Below the pieces are notes generated by a model. That model ran no database searches, was not told where the DNA came from, and worked only from the letters and a program-made list of their open reading frames with translations. Shown here piece by piece: positions 52,255 through 63,740 of a DNA stretch of 64,000 nucleotides. The stretch lies in assembly GCA_013399855.1 (NCBI GenBank), contig VXAY01002209.1, positions 242,414 through 306,413 on the forward strand, written 5' to 3'. The first letter of the stretch is position 1. Every line of letters starts with the position of its first letter. Both the position numbers and the translations under genes were made by a program. The DNA comes from Oxyruncus cristatus. Taxonomy: Eukaryota; Chordata; Aves; Passeriformes; Cotingidae.

Positions 52255-53679
52255 CGATGGAGGTAGATGCCAAAAAAAAAAAAGATTGTCAGAAGCTAAT
52301 CTGTTTGCACTAACGTCTTTAAAACTGTCTGGTGCTTTTCAGGAGTCTAACACTTACCCAGCTACTGCAGGAAGATAAATTTAAGGTGTTTAGCTTAAAT
52401 CAAGACAAAATATAAAAGGAGTCAGCCAATGATCTGTAAGTCCATATCTATGCAGAATAAGATTTTAGGGCACGTATTTGGAAGTCAAATGTTCACGGTC
52501 AAGATGCAGTCATCTTGACTTCTAGATGGTCTTAATCTGTTCAATTTGCTCTACAGTAAATAGGATGTATTGCAGCTATTAGGTCAAGGAATTCTGAGTT
52601 CAAAACAAAACCAGATGACCTCCCCTGAACAAAACTTGCCATGAGTTTTCTAAATAAGAGAATTCCTACAATTCCCCCCAGCCCAAAACCCTTTCCAAAA
52701 CAGCTTTCATCAAACTGTTTTTTGCATGTTTTCATTCTGAAAATGAATAGATTTGTCTTCAGCATGCTTCCTTTTGTTGAATGATGGACTTTCTAGCCCA
52801 AGAATTGAATCTAGTTATCTTTAGTGAACTCGTTATGTTGGGCTTTCATTAAAAGTCTGCAGCAAGTAGTTTCTGTAGATTTACACCCTCATCCTTTTAT
52901 TGCTGGAAATCTAAGTTTTAAAACTGTCCTGGGACTCTGCTGAAGTGTTTATGGAATTAGATTCTTGGCAGGTTTTTGGTCTGTGTCATAAAACTCACCC
53001 CACTATCTGGCACAAACAGCAGGGGATGCCCAGGGGATACCCACAGTGACAGAGCAGGAGGAATACAGCAGGGCAGGGCTGGCAGAGCTATTGCATGGGC
53101 TCCAGGCATCACTTCTATGCCTGGGATCAACCCATGCTACTTTCTCTATCTTCACTGAAAAGTACAAAAAATTTAACTGTCCCTTTCCACACATAATCCT
53201 TCCTTAGTTACATCTTGCTTTTATATCTGTATTGTTCCAATCTGGATTTCACCCTGTGCCAGTTGTTATGATATCTGAGCTCTCATTCCCAAGCCATATA
53301 TCCAAACAATCCCCAGGCTGGACTGACTTGCAGCAATGTCATAACATTTCTTACTCTTCTCTCAGTATGAACTGCAGCACATAAAAAAGAATCACTAATA
53401 GAGTCTTTCCACACTAAAAGAGCAAGTAGAATGTGAAAAGTTATTAGAGGGGGAACAGAGAACAAAAGAAAAAACATCTTCATACTCTTGTGTAGATCTG
53501 TGCTCCCATGTCTTGAATGCTGAATGCTGTATTTGAGAGACCACGAAGAAGAAACTGAAAAGGTCGGTAAAGGAAGGTGGGTAACTTAGAAGGTAAGGAA
53601 TATGTTACGTAGACCAGGGAACTTCTGTCTGGGATATTGGAGAAGATACAAAATGAGCATAGGCAATTTTACAGGCTGT
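52255..53679. other. non-coding stretch, nothing recognised
   Basis: An A-run of 12 at 52271-52282 lies just outside the avian repeat. Frames are short and unrecognised. Confidence 0.5.
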
Positions 53680-53900
53680 ATGCACACTTTCCAATTCATT
53701 TCAGGGCAGAGTTATTTTTAAATGGATCCTCTGGTTGTCTCCATTTACCGCCTGCTAAGTTGTGAAGCAGTTTTGGTAAAAGTACTTATGACTTAATAGT
53801 GAAATTTGTTTACAAGCCAATATGTAAACATCAAAACATCACCACAGCACATTTCCTTACTATGCATCTAATAGAAAAATCACCCCAAGTATTTAGTATG
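53680..53900. promoter_or_regulatory. candidate conserved element with forkhead-type motifs
   Basis: Non-repetitive sequence containing TTTGTTTACAAGC (near 53807) and ATGTAAACATC (near 53822). Both contain the forkhead core TGTTTAC on one strand or the other, about 12 bases apart. Function is inferred from motifs only. Confidence 0.25.
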
Positions 53901-56360
53901 AGGAAATCAGATATTTATAAGGACTGAGAAGAGGTGACGGTTTCACCTCCAATCTTTAGAAATGCCAAGTCCACTCCTCCTCACCAAGTTATTTCCTTTA
54001 GAGACAAGAGCAGTTACTCACAAAAGTAACTCTGCTGCTCTAGTATTTCTCCTGTGTTGAATCCAAAACTCTGAGTGGGAAGGGAAGCCCTGTGACAGCC
54101 ATTGCCCTGTGATCTCCAATCTCTTCTGTGTTAGTGGCTATAAGGTACAAGGTTATGTGGGTGTGCAGTCACAGTGACAAACATGGAGAAAGGCCAAGGT
54201 CAACGCACTGTTCTACCCTCTCTGCTAGGAGAGCACACCAAGACCAGAAATACAGCACAAAGCCTGGGCTGACCATATCTGCAGGCAAGGCAGGTCCAGA
54301 GCAGTGCAAGGTGAGGAACAGAAGATAATAATGTGGGGCGGGAGTAGGTGATGGGAGTGATATCCCTAAAATCAGCATTTGATCCCACTTTGGTGTGGAT
54401 CAGACTGTATATTGGAACATATAAAACTGCTAATTTTGTGCCATAAAGTGGTGAAACTTAAAGCCTGGTCTGTGGGGCACTGAACAAAGCCTTGCATAAA
54501 TGTAGACTACACAGTGCATTGCTATAAATCATTTCTCTATGCAAGTTACATAAAGTAAACATTTCATTCATTCTCATATCATTTGCCATAAAGCACTGGC
54601 ATTAAAAACTTATGCTTTTCAGTGGTGAGATGATTCTGTTGTTTAACTGTACCTAAGTACCTGAAGGACCAGGGACTCATCACTTGGGTGCTATACAAAC
54701 ATTCATTTATTTATTTTACTGTTAAATATTAGTCAAATTCACTCATCGGGCCAATGATTTAAAGTACTAAAAATATGTTCTTTTGTGTCATGTGCTTTCT
54801 GACCTTTTCAAAAGCTTAACAAATATTCCTACATATTAATATCATCACAGTGTTTAAAGACCTTTTTGCCTCGAGGCTGCATGAGTGCAAAAGTAAAAAA
54901 TAGATACTGTCCAAAGACTTATGATACACATATGCAAGAAGAGATAGCAAATGGATACACTTAAACAGGGAGCAGGAAGAAGCAATGAAACACTTCTTGT
55001 ATAAATGATCAAGCAGTCTGACCACTGTCAATTATGTTTTTCTTTTTTATTTTTCCAGCAAAAATCTTAAGAGGACAATGAGATAACTCTGTGCATATCT
55101 GTGGTGAGCACTTTCCAATTGTGCAAAAGCAAAAGAATAAAAAAGCCTTGATGAAAGGTTTATAAAGGGATTGAGATGTGGGCTCATGTTTCAACAGGGA
55201 GGAAGTGACAGCAGATGCACCGACAGGAGTCTGTGAAGGACTTGGAAAGTGAAGTGTGGTTCTTATGTTACTGAAGAGGGAAAAGGCTCAGTCAAAGCAA
55301 CAGGCTAGAAAAACATTCTTTCTGGTAACATTCTGACTGGATATAAGTGGAATATGTTTGCACCCTTTGGGGCCTAAGAGAATAATATTGCATCAATTGA
55401 AAGTTAAGGTGATGAGAACTCAAGTCACTTGGAGGAATTCCATATTTCAAAGATGATAGAACAGCCAGGTTTGGAAAAAACAGGTATCCAGAGATCTGGG
55501 GATGGACATGAGTCAAAGTTAACACCAGGTTTGAATCAGATAGGATGGTGATATTTCTCATAACAAAGAGAGAGGGAAAGCTTGGAAGGAAAGGTTGAGA
55601 ATTATGTGCCTGCTTAGTTTTAGGTGATAGCTAAATACCAGAAGACGTTGAAGAAGCAGACCAAGACCTTTATTTGCACACAGAGACAGGTCTAGAGAGA
55701 TGTAGATCAGTGAATTATTAGCATAGAGATGGCAGTTGATGGTAATTGAAAAAGTCATCTTTGAACAGACTGTGCTGGGATGGACAGGATTGGTGTCATT
55801 AACAGCAGAAGAAGCAAAGAGTGTTTCAGCAAGGGTGAAACATTCAGAGGGCTGGGCTTGTAAAAGCTTGTAATTAAAGTCATGATGCAAAGTCCATTCA
55901 TTTAAATTCACGCTGGCTTTAATGAGTTTTGGATCAGGTCCAGAGAAGAAAAAACCTGAATTTCACAACAGGGAGCAAATGGCAGAATTCAAAGCAGGTT
56001 GAGAGTGGGTAAGAGAGACATTGAAGCTCCACTTATACCTAACGTTATCCTTCTGGGTTTCATTGTACCCATCAGACACATATGATTTTGGTATGTTAAA
56101 TGATGTCCAGGCAGCAATAACTCTTGTGCATTTCAGAATTCATACTAAAAAAAAGGGAGCAGATTAGACCTGAGACTGTGGCTGGGCATCCTTTCAGAAT
56201 AAATTTCTATATTGTTGATGGAAGGCAATCCTGGCACTGGGATAAACAAGGTCAGATTATTGCCCTTCTTTTCATACTGAACAATATGTAGTAAATAAAG
56301 CCAGGCAGCACCTTAAACTATTGTCTGCTAAAATAAACTCAAACAGGTTGAGGCAAAAGA
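53901..56360. other. non-coding stretch, nothing recognised
   Basis: Mixed-composition sequence. Minus-strand frames of 89 and 117 codons at 55.29-55.91 kb have no recognisable content. No RNA gene or mobile element seen. Confidence 0.5.
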
Positions 56361-56412
56361 CTTGACTCCACTGAAATCAATGGGAATTTTGTCACTAAAC
56401 GTTTCAAGGATA
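56361..56412 (+). repeat. ancient amniote interspersed-repeat remnant
   Basis: CTTGACTCCACTGAAATCAA, then TGGGAATTTTGTCACTAAAC and GTTTCAAGGAT, is related to the remnant at 15268-15325. They share (C)CA-TGAA-TCA-TGGG, then AATTTTGTCACTA and a TTCA block. Probably two copies of the same very old dispersed repeat; family uncertain. Confidence 0.5.
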
Positions 56413-57419
56413 TCACTGGGGGGCTTCAATAAAATCTTTGATATAAATCATAGGATTTTCTTTCTCTACAGCATGGGAGCCGAAGACGACTTGTCTGTTT
56501 GTGGATGCTTGAAAGAAATGCGTCAAATAAAGAAAACACATGATGTCAATGTGTGCAGCTTAAGGTGCTTAATCTAGGTGTGAAGGCTTCATCTGATCTA
56601 AAGCCCCTTTAGCTGACAGTGTTTACACGGGGTTTTGACATGCTTTTAGTTTATGTTTTATTGACTTCTCACCTTTAGTGGATTTGCTTTATCTTTCCCA
56701 AGTACTCAGCTAGACAAGCCATTGGTTATACATGACAGAAAGGGATAGTTAGGGGCATGGAAATGGGCAAGCGGGTGCCATGTTGATCCAAACAATATGA
56801 ATCCCTTGAATGTACAGACACGACTAGATTTATTTAAATATCTTTTATATTTGCAGGTTTTTTCAGTGTTATAGAGAGTTATCTCTGTGACCTAAAATAA
56901 CCCAGCCATAAGTGGAGTTAGCTTTATTTTGTAAATGTCACCCTTGTTGAATCTGTACAAGTTTAATTCAATTTTATTTCTATCAGTGAGGTAGCATGTG
57001 AAGCTGTGATAATATTTTTCCCTCCCACTCCTTGTTAGTTCCCTGAAAGGACATATTTACAACACACTGAAAGGCAGGATCCTTTCACAGCTTCCACAGC
57101 TTTCTCCTATACAGTGATTGAATTAATCATGAGGAAAGATGACCCTAAATATTGGAGCAAGTGTTAAGAAACATGACTTTTCTCCCAAGTCACAGGACAA
57201 ATTTTCCATCTGGGATTTTGGGTAAATAGAAAGGGTCGAGATTCTCATGCTCTTGCGCCTATCTGGGGAGCCTGATTTCATGTTTGGGTGTGTTAATTGG
57301 AGCTCCATGGTGGAATAAAATCCAGGACAGTGGCCAGCATGCCAAATGTGCAACTTGATTGCAGACACCCAGCATATAGTTTCTAAAATCAATTCAGTTT
57401 ACAAGAGCTGTACTTAATT
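56413..57419. other. non-coding stretch, nothing recognised
   Basis: Short unrecognised frames only. No repeat or RNA gene recognised. Confidence 0.5.
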
Positions 57420-57457
57420 AAAAAAAAAAAAAAAAAGAAAAAAACAAACAAACAAAA
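57420..57457. repeat. A-rich tract with (CAAA)n
   Basis: A17, one G, A7 and then three CAAA units. This looks like simple sequence. No LINE or SINE body is recognisable on its 5' side. Confidence 0.8.
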
Positions 57458-60192
57458 TTCATTTAGTTAAATTTTGCAGCTTCTGTTGTTTTGAAGGAAA
57501 ATTTTGCAGTGGAGAGCTGACCACACATTCTGATACAGGCTCAGATATGTTTTCCAGTTTGGACATACATGTTACGTGATAAGCAGTGGAGCCACGAGCA
57601 TTGCTGGATAATCCCACTTGGCACTTGTGGGAAGATGGGAATAGAGAGGAACCTCTGAAGATCTTGCACCAGGCTGGTACCCAGCCAGGCTCTACCTGCA
57701 GTGGAGGAAGTTTCCCTCATCAATGTGCTTCCAGACCTCCAACACCACCAAAGCCTCCAGCTTTCCTGAGCATGTGGTATGTGCCATGTGATCCACCTGT
57801 GGGATTTGATACACACAGTCCAGAGTAAGGAAGCTGATCGAATAAAACACACGTTAAAAGGACTTTTTCTCTGTATGACCTGTGTTCTTTGAGGTAGGAA
57901 CGTGAGAAGTCTTTTTATTTTGGTTTTGAGCTGTTCTAGTGGGTCAAATCCAGAGTGTGAGTGGTAAGTTCATCACCACTAACTGTGTTGTGATTAGGTG
58001 GGAAGAAATCATTATAAAAAAAAGAAACTTAAATAGTTCACCTTAAAAGACAAAAATACACATTATGAAGTTGAGATATACATTCTAAGGCTCTCTATGG
58101 AACTTCTAGAGCATTTTGTAATACCTTGCTATTCAACAGGGGAAGATTTTTGTGACTCATTACTGACTGCTACCATGTTTAGAAGTTAGGATGGCTTGAA
58201 ATTCAGTGCCAAAATGCTTGCGTGATTTTTTTTTGCTGGCAATATTTCATAACTTCTGGGTTTTGGTTCATGAGATGAGATAAATGACAAAACCTGTAAC
58301 TGTATGTAATACCCTTGTTTATAGGCCTAAAAGACTTGGCTGAAAATAGAAGATAAAATGCTGCACAAATAAGAATATTTGAACAATTAGTATTTAATAA
58401 CTTGTGTGCGTGAACTTTGCCTTCATTTGTGTAAGTAGTTAAAGAATAGAAACAAGAAAGTGCAAGGATAATTTGTAAGAGCAAGAACTGACATCCTTGA
58501 AAAAGCTAATATCAAGAAGTAATTCACCATTTATACTAATCCCAGCAGAAAGTTCTTTGGTATAGGAGGTCCTTCCTCATCTATAAACTGGAATTAAAAA
58601 AGAAATATTAAGAGGAAGTAATGATCCCATAATGTGTTCTGGTCACATACTGTTATATTCATAAAACATGTGCTTATTTAGGCAGGGGTGGTATTTATTG
58701 GTCCCGTAATGCTATAACATAATCTGAAGCATAATTTGATGTAGAAAGTCGGATTGAGGCACAGTATTAAAGTGTTAGGATAATTTGTGTGGATAGGATT
58801 CTTACCAGTATTTTTTCTTTGCTTTAATTTTCTTGTCTGAGGAAGAAATGAACTAAGAGGTCTAGGCTTATTTAGATTAAATTAATTGTCATTCTTGTGA
58901 GTGAGAGTCCTTCTTCCCTTCCTCTTTGGTAGTACCCATATGACAGCAGAGATGCCAGGTCACATCCATTCAAAAACAGAAAAAGAAGGAAGCAAAGAAG
59001 AAAAATAAAAGACATAAGATGATAATCTGGCATCCGCAGGAGATCTGGCAGGAGTTAAGTGAGGCAGAACATGCACCTCGCCTTTTACTCTCCTGATGAT
59101 CTGGATCCCACCACTCTGTGCAATGAGGCAATGTTGAACAGTTTGGTCAAAAACTAAGGCACGAAACATCACCTGAGTCTTCCTAATCCCACTTGCCAAC
59201 TGTTAGCCAAAACAGAAGCCTCTACATGGTGTATATGTCTCTTCCCACCCAGTGATGGACTCATTCGATGACTTCACAAGCTGCTACAGCATCCAAAAGA
59301 CAGAGGTGCATCTTTATTTTGACTTCTTTCTTACAGATAGTAAAATCGTTCGTAACTAGTGGCACCTCTTTCCCACACCATCCTGAAAGCAGTTGAGTAG
59401 GGCAGTATGAGAAAGGAGATGAGGCCAGATTCCCATTTCCTTTTTAAAAAATGGTGGGGTTTAATGACTGCGTCCACACATCTTGTGCAATGCCACTGGT
59501 CTGGATTCTACTAAAAGGAAACACCCTCAGGGATAGCTGGTTTGGGTGCACTGCCAAACAGCACTTGTCCTTAGTGGTGCCAGTTCTCTTCTGAAAGCAT
59601 GAATAAAGCACACAAGCCGTGGCTCATACCATCTAGATGTCAATAAAACAGTAATAATTGTCTCCTTTATAGATGTAGCTGGATAATACCTTCACAGTTA
59701 CAGTTAAATGTCAGCTTTTTTTAGGAGCTGCTGAGTATTAACTCATTTATTAACATATTATTATGCTCAGTATTAACTGAGTATTTCTTATTCAAAGACT
59801 ATATAAAAATTTTGGTGTTTCAGAAACACTCAAGTTTGATGGCAAGAACTATATAAAAAGTATGGAATGTCTTTCATACAAAAATTAGCAACATCTTCCC
59901 ATTTTACTTTAAAAGATTGGGCTTTGAGATATTAATATTGACTACTATATAATACTAATTTTTGGAAATAAATGCATCTTAAATATTAGATATGAGTTTT
60001 TAATCTTTAGGAAAACAATTCAGTTTTGTGTTACTGAACTTGTTATATTTTTATATAAATATATATACCTAAAATAGACAGAGAGGCGCACAGGGAGATA
60101 TATGTAATTGTATATGTACTTGTCTGTGCAATATTAATAGCATAAAACTATTTCTCTTTTCCTCTCCTTTGTTTTATAAAGCATATAGAGTT
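57458..60192. other. non-coding stretch, nothing recognised
   Basis: Opposed frames at 57.54-57.85 kb have no recognisable content. A perfect 16-bp inverted repeat, CTCAGTATTAACTGAG, lies at 59766-59781, next to a second GAGTATTAACTCA-like copy at about 59733-59745. AT-rich from 59.7 kb onward. Confidence 0.5.
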
Positions 60193-60435
60193 CTTGCAAA
60201 CTAACTCAACATGTTAAAAAATAAAATGTTAGTTTTATCTTTAAGAAGATAAGAAGAAGATAATCTTCCTAAACTTGCAAACTAACTCAACATGTTAAAA
60301 AATAAAATGTTAGTTTTATCTTTAAGAAGATAAGAAGAAGATAATCTTCCTAAACTTGCAAACTAACTCAACATGTTAAAAAATAAAATGTTAGTTTTAT
60401 CTTTAAGAAGATAAGAAGAAGATAATCTTCCTAAA
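60193..60435. repeat. three identical 81-bp tandem units
   Basis: Units start at 60193, 60274 and 60355, each with CTTGCAAACTAACTCAAC, and end at 60435. I find no difference between the three copies by eye. Each unit carries an 8-base inverted repeat (AAACTAAC at 60198-60205 and GTTAGTTT at 60228-60235 in unit one), an AACATGTT palindrome and a GAAGATAAGAAGAAGATAA purine tract. No partial fourth unit flanks the array. Identity over 243 bases points to a recent expansion or an assembly artefact. Confidence 0.95.
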
Positions 60436-60589
60436 CTAATTCATAAACCCTTACAATTAATGAAAATAAGACATGGGGTCTATATTTTGTCACTAAAAAA
60501 ATTCTGTGTTTGTTTCCCCTTCGCAAAGCAAACTGAAGTTTCTAAGTGAGTTCTGTTGATTTGACTTTCACTTTCTGTTCCTCCCATTT
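60436..60589. other. non-coding spacer
   Basis: Ordinary AT-rich sequence between the tandem array and the candidate enhancer. Nothing recognised. Confidence 0.5.
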
Positions 60590-61160
60590 TCCTCCCCCAC
60601 CCTGCCTTTCATTTGCCAGAAAGCCCTGTCTAGCTTATTTACATGTGAAAAAAGTTGGAGCATCATGTGGTGAGGTTCCAGGGCAACACTGAATCCCATT
60701 CAATTCTCATTTCCTCCCTGACAGTCACCATTGAATCAATCATGTTTTCCATGCCCTCTTCATGACCACCTAGGAGATCCCAAATCACTTTTCATCTGCT
60801 GTGTCAATCACACTCAGACCATGTCCACTTTTCATTACTAACACACTGTCATGTGACCAGCTAATCTGTCACTTTCTGACAGCGGTTAGTGTGCCAATTG
60901 ATTTAATTAGCAATCAATTAGCTTGTTACTATTGGAAGTAATTACCTTTTATAGAGAAAAGAGTGCAGCTGGCCATAGCAATAAAACTGCACTAATAAAA
61001 CTGCATTTGCCTCCCCTTCTCTACATTCAAAGTCACCAGCACTCAAGGGTTAGCAGAATTATTGGTGACACACACATGCTTGAAGAGTCCCAGGGGAATT
61101 CGTTGCTCTCCTTATTATGCTGGCAGACTCATTCATTAATATAGTATTTATACCTTAGGA
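60590..61160. promoter_or_regulatory. candidate developmental enhancer rich in TALE/HOX motifs
   Basis: Within about 200 bases the block holds TGACAG/CTGTCA, the MEIS/TGIF core, four times (60719-60724, 60846-60851, 60866-60871, 60877-60882). It also holds GTGTCAATCA (60801-60810; nine of ten bases of the reverse PBX-PREP/MEIS composite TGATTGACAG), ATCAATCA (60735-60742; reverse of the HOX-PBX site TGATTGAT) and an inverted pair AATTGATT / AATCAATT (60896-60919) around TAATTAG. The sequence is non-repetitive with balanced composition and no credible frame. TALE and HOX proteins bind such sites cooperatively in vertebrate developmental enhancers. Conservation and activity are inferred, not shown. 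Confidence 0.4.
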
Positions 61161-61293
61161 AATAGGTCTGATTAAGGTTAATGTTAACATTTACATTGTT
61201 TACTTCAGAAAAGGCTTCAGTATCAAATGTTTGCTAATGAAAGCATTTTAAAGATGGCTAAATATCAATGTTTCTGCATTTGCAGTGGAAAAC
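61161..61293. other. non-coding spacer
   Basis: AT-rich sequence. Nothing recognised. Confidence 0.5.
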
Positions 61294-61315
61294 TTTTTTT
61301 TTTTTTTTAAAAAAA
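61294..61315. repeat. T15A7 homopolymer tract
   Basis: Fifteen T followed directly by seven A. Simple sequence. Confidence 0.85.
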
Positions 61316-61539
61316 CACTGTGCACCTTTAAAAAACATGTGTGTCATGCTTAACTGTGCTGGTAATATTACTTACTATTTTTGTCCACTCTATAAAACAT
61401 ATGCAGAAATTGAACTTGTTGGGGAATTAAGTGCTCTCATAAACCTTGGAGATTTTGCAGTAAAAACAAGAGAAGTACTTTCCAGCTGGTTTTTGTTTTA
61501 AAAAAAGTCGACGTAAAGGTTTTTTTCTGTTTCATACAT
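61316..61539. other. non-coding spacer
   Basis: Ordinary AT-rich sequence with no recognisable feature. Confidence 0.5.
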
Positions 61540-61990
61540 AAGCTATCCAACACACATTTATTTTTTTAATCTGTGATTGTGCCATTTCAAACACTGGGAC
61601 TGAAGTACATATCACACACTTGTGCCATTAAATTCAACCTGCAAAATACTCCCAAGGCAGACAATGACTCGCTACATTAGCTCTGTGGTGAACAGAAGAG
61701 TCAGTAATGAAATGAGTAAGTAAGACTTGTACTCCATTCATCATCCTGTTTGCTTCAATATAAGTGTTCTTTTATCAGCAGTATTGGTACTGATGTCATC
61801 ACACTAGACATAAATCACAGCACAAGTGACAGTGTCCTATTAAGGGTCATGGTCTAAAATCATTATTTACAAATTAAAGATCACAGTTAGCCATTTTGCC
61901 AGTGTACCCTCATTTGTGATATAGTTTGAACCTTTTTAGCTGGCTACAGGATAAATTGTAATTTTTAGTTCTGAATAGCTGTGTGTACTA
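61540..61990. promoter_or_regulatory. candidate conserved non-coding block
   Basis: Non-repetitive sequence without frames. It includes an ACTGATGTCATCAC half-CRE-like site (near 61788) and AP-1-like half-sites (GAGTCAGTAATGAAATGAGT near 61699). It may belong with the block at 60590-61160. The call rests on texture only. Confidence 0.2.
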
Positions 61991-63590
61991 ACTAAACAAA
62001 AAAACTACTTAAAAAAAAAATGATGCCAAGAAGCCCAGCAAAGAAAAGGACATCAAATCTTAGGCTGATCCTTGCCATCAATTCCCATTTGATGGGACCT
62101 ACTTTGTGAGGATTGAAGAGAAGACACTATTACACACCAATCTGTAATAAACACTCCTTAATAATGTCTGCAACAGATAGGACAAATTCATCACAGGTGT
62201 AATTAGGTAGAGCTTCTGCTACAGTTGATGAAAGGCAATAGGGAGTAACAACAGGAGTAACCCTGGGCTGCTCCTTTCAGTAACTTCATTCCTCACATAG
62301 GTGAGGGAAGGGGAAACAGCCCCTCTGTTCAAAACTCATTTAAAAGCATCTTTCCTCTCATGTGTTGGTGCTTTGCAGGGAAAGCAACACTTCTTTTGTA
62401 TAATGTCCTGTGTAGCCCCTTATAGAAATGCTGAATAGAAGGGTGTTGATCCAGAAGAGGTATTTTACTGTCCTTTTTCAGGAAAGGGTAGTGAGAACTC
62501 CATATTCCCAAAATCCCATATTCCCAAAATCCCAAAATCTTGCTTCAGCCCTTGGACAAGATGATGGCTGTCGCTCCTTCTGGATGAAGAAACTATTTAT
62601 GACACCTGCTGTGGTCATTGGTTACACTGGTGTCTATGGCGTGTTGGTTTCTTGCATTGCTCTTGTGCCATTCTTTTGTGGTACAGACATCATTTTATGG
62701 AGACCACTGGAACAGGCAGAGGATGAGTAAAATTCCCCAGATATCTGACTGTATCTGCACTGGTGGCAAGAGGCATTGGGAGATTGCATTAAATTAGACA
62801 TTCACTTCACTGCTGTTGGCACAGTTACAGGGGAACTGATTCTGTGTCTTCTTACCACAACACCTACCTGAAGTGCTGATTGTCACATTGCAAAGCCATG
62901 ATAACCTTGGATGGATTCTAGTGACTGAGCCTGGAACTCCTCACAAGGTTGCGAAGAGTAAAGTAAAACTCAGCTGACTCCTGAAGCTTCAGGCAGTGAT
63001 AAATCCTATGTTGCTTCTCTTATTTCATTTGTATACTGAGGGTGAAAAATGAAAAATGTTCTTTGACATCAAAGGACCTAAAAACACAGTATTTGGACAT
63101 TTTCAGGAATGGCTTTGAGAACCCCTTCCTGTGCCATTTCTTTCAGAAGAGATCTGTTAGCACGGGATTCTACCCCCTCCAACATATTGAAATACCATGG
63201 GCAACACTTTTTCTTGGTTTAAGTAAGGTCAAACCAATATTTTAACAGGATTTGCAGCCATTTCTGCTGGGCATGCATCCTGCCTCTCTCCTTGCAGTTG
63301 TTGAGGATGGAGGCTTGAGAAGAGGGAGCAGAGGCTGGCTGGGCTCATGCTGCCCAGCTGGGGTGCAGCGCCCGCCCCACTGGGTGCGGCAGGAAAGGGA
63401 GACGAGGGTTAATGACAGGGTCTGTGTTATTTGCTCCATTAGGCCAGTCTTGGCTTCCAAATCCATTCAGCTCTATAATCTCACTCATTATAGAGTGCTT
63501 ATAATACTTAAATTGTTGCCAAGTACAGTGTTATAGCAGAGACGGACTGAACACTGTTATTAACACGCATGAACTTAAACAAAGCTTACT
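61991..63590. other. non-coding stretch with a short tandem repeat
   Basis: CATATTCCCAAAATCC is repeated twice in tandem (62501-62516 and 62517-62532), with a trailing CAAAATC. Frames up to 100 codons at 62.33-62.73 and 63.24-63.54 kb are unrecognised and overlap opposed frames. A GC-rich patch lies at about 63.34-63.40 kb. Confidence 0.5.
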
Positions 63591-63740
63591 CATATGGCTC
63601 GTATTACTGTAGTATCTGAGCACCTCATTATCTTTAATGTATTTATCCTCACGACATCCCTAGTGCTATTATTTCCATTTTACAGATGGGCAGAGCAGTA
63701 ACAAGGATATGTCTGGGAGCATAGTCAGAGATTTCAGCCG
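63591..63740 (+). mobile_element. MIR/CORE-SINE-like ancient repeat, 3' part
   Basis: The order CATATGGCTCGTATTACTGT, AGTATCTGAGCACCTCATTA, TCTTTAATGTATTTATCCTC, then CTATTATTTCCATTTTACAGATGGG matches an amniote MIR-like SINE. The CATTTTACAGATG block is its most recognisable part. Compared with the family as remembered, short pieces are missing after the ACGACATCCC block and within the later GAGGCACAGAG-like part. Such elements were inserted early in amniote history, are non-autonomous and carry no coding sequence. Confidence 0.7.

Noticed and set aside
51913..52313. Overlapping frames of 65-99 codons
   Set aside because: They fall inside the avian LTR-like repeat and are shadows of its GC-rich sequence.
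59239..59359. Possible exon: pyrimidine-rich tract ending CCCAG, then an ATG frame of about 34 codons and a GAGGTGCAT donor-like site
   Set aside because: The acceptor is decent but the donor is poor, the peptide is unrecognised and no partner exon is visible.
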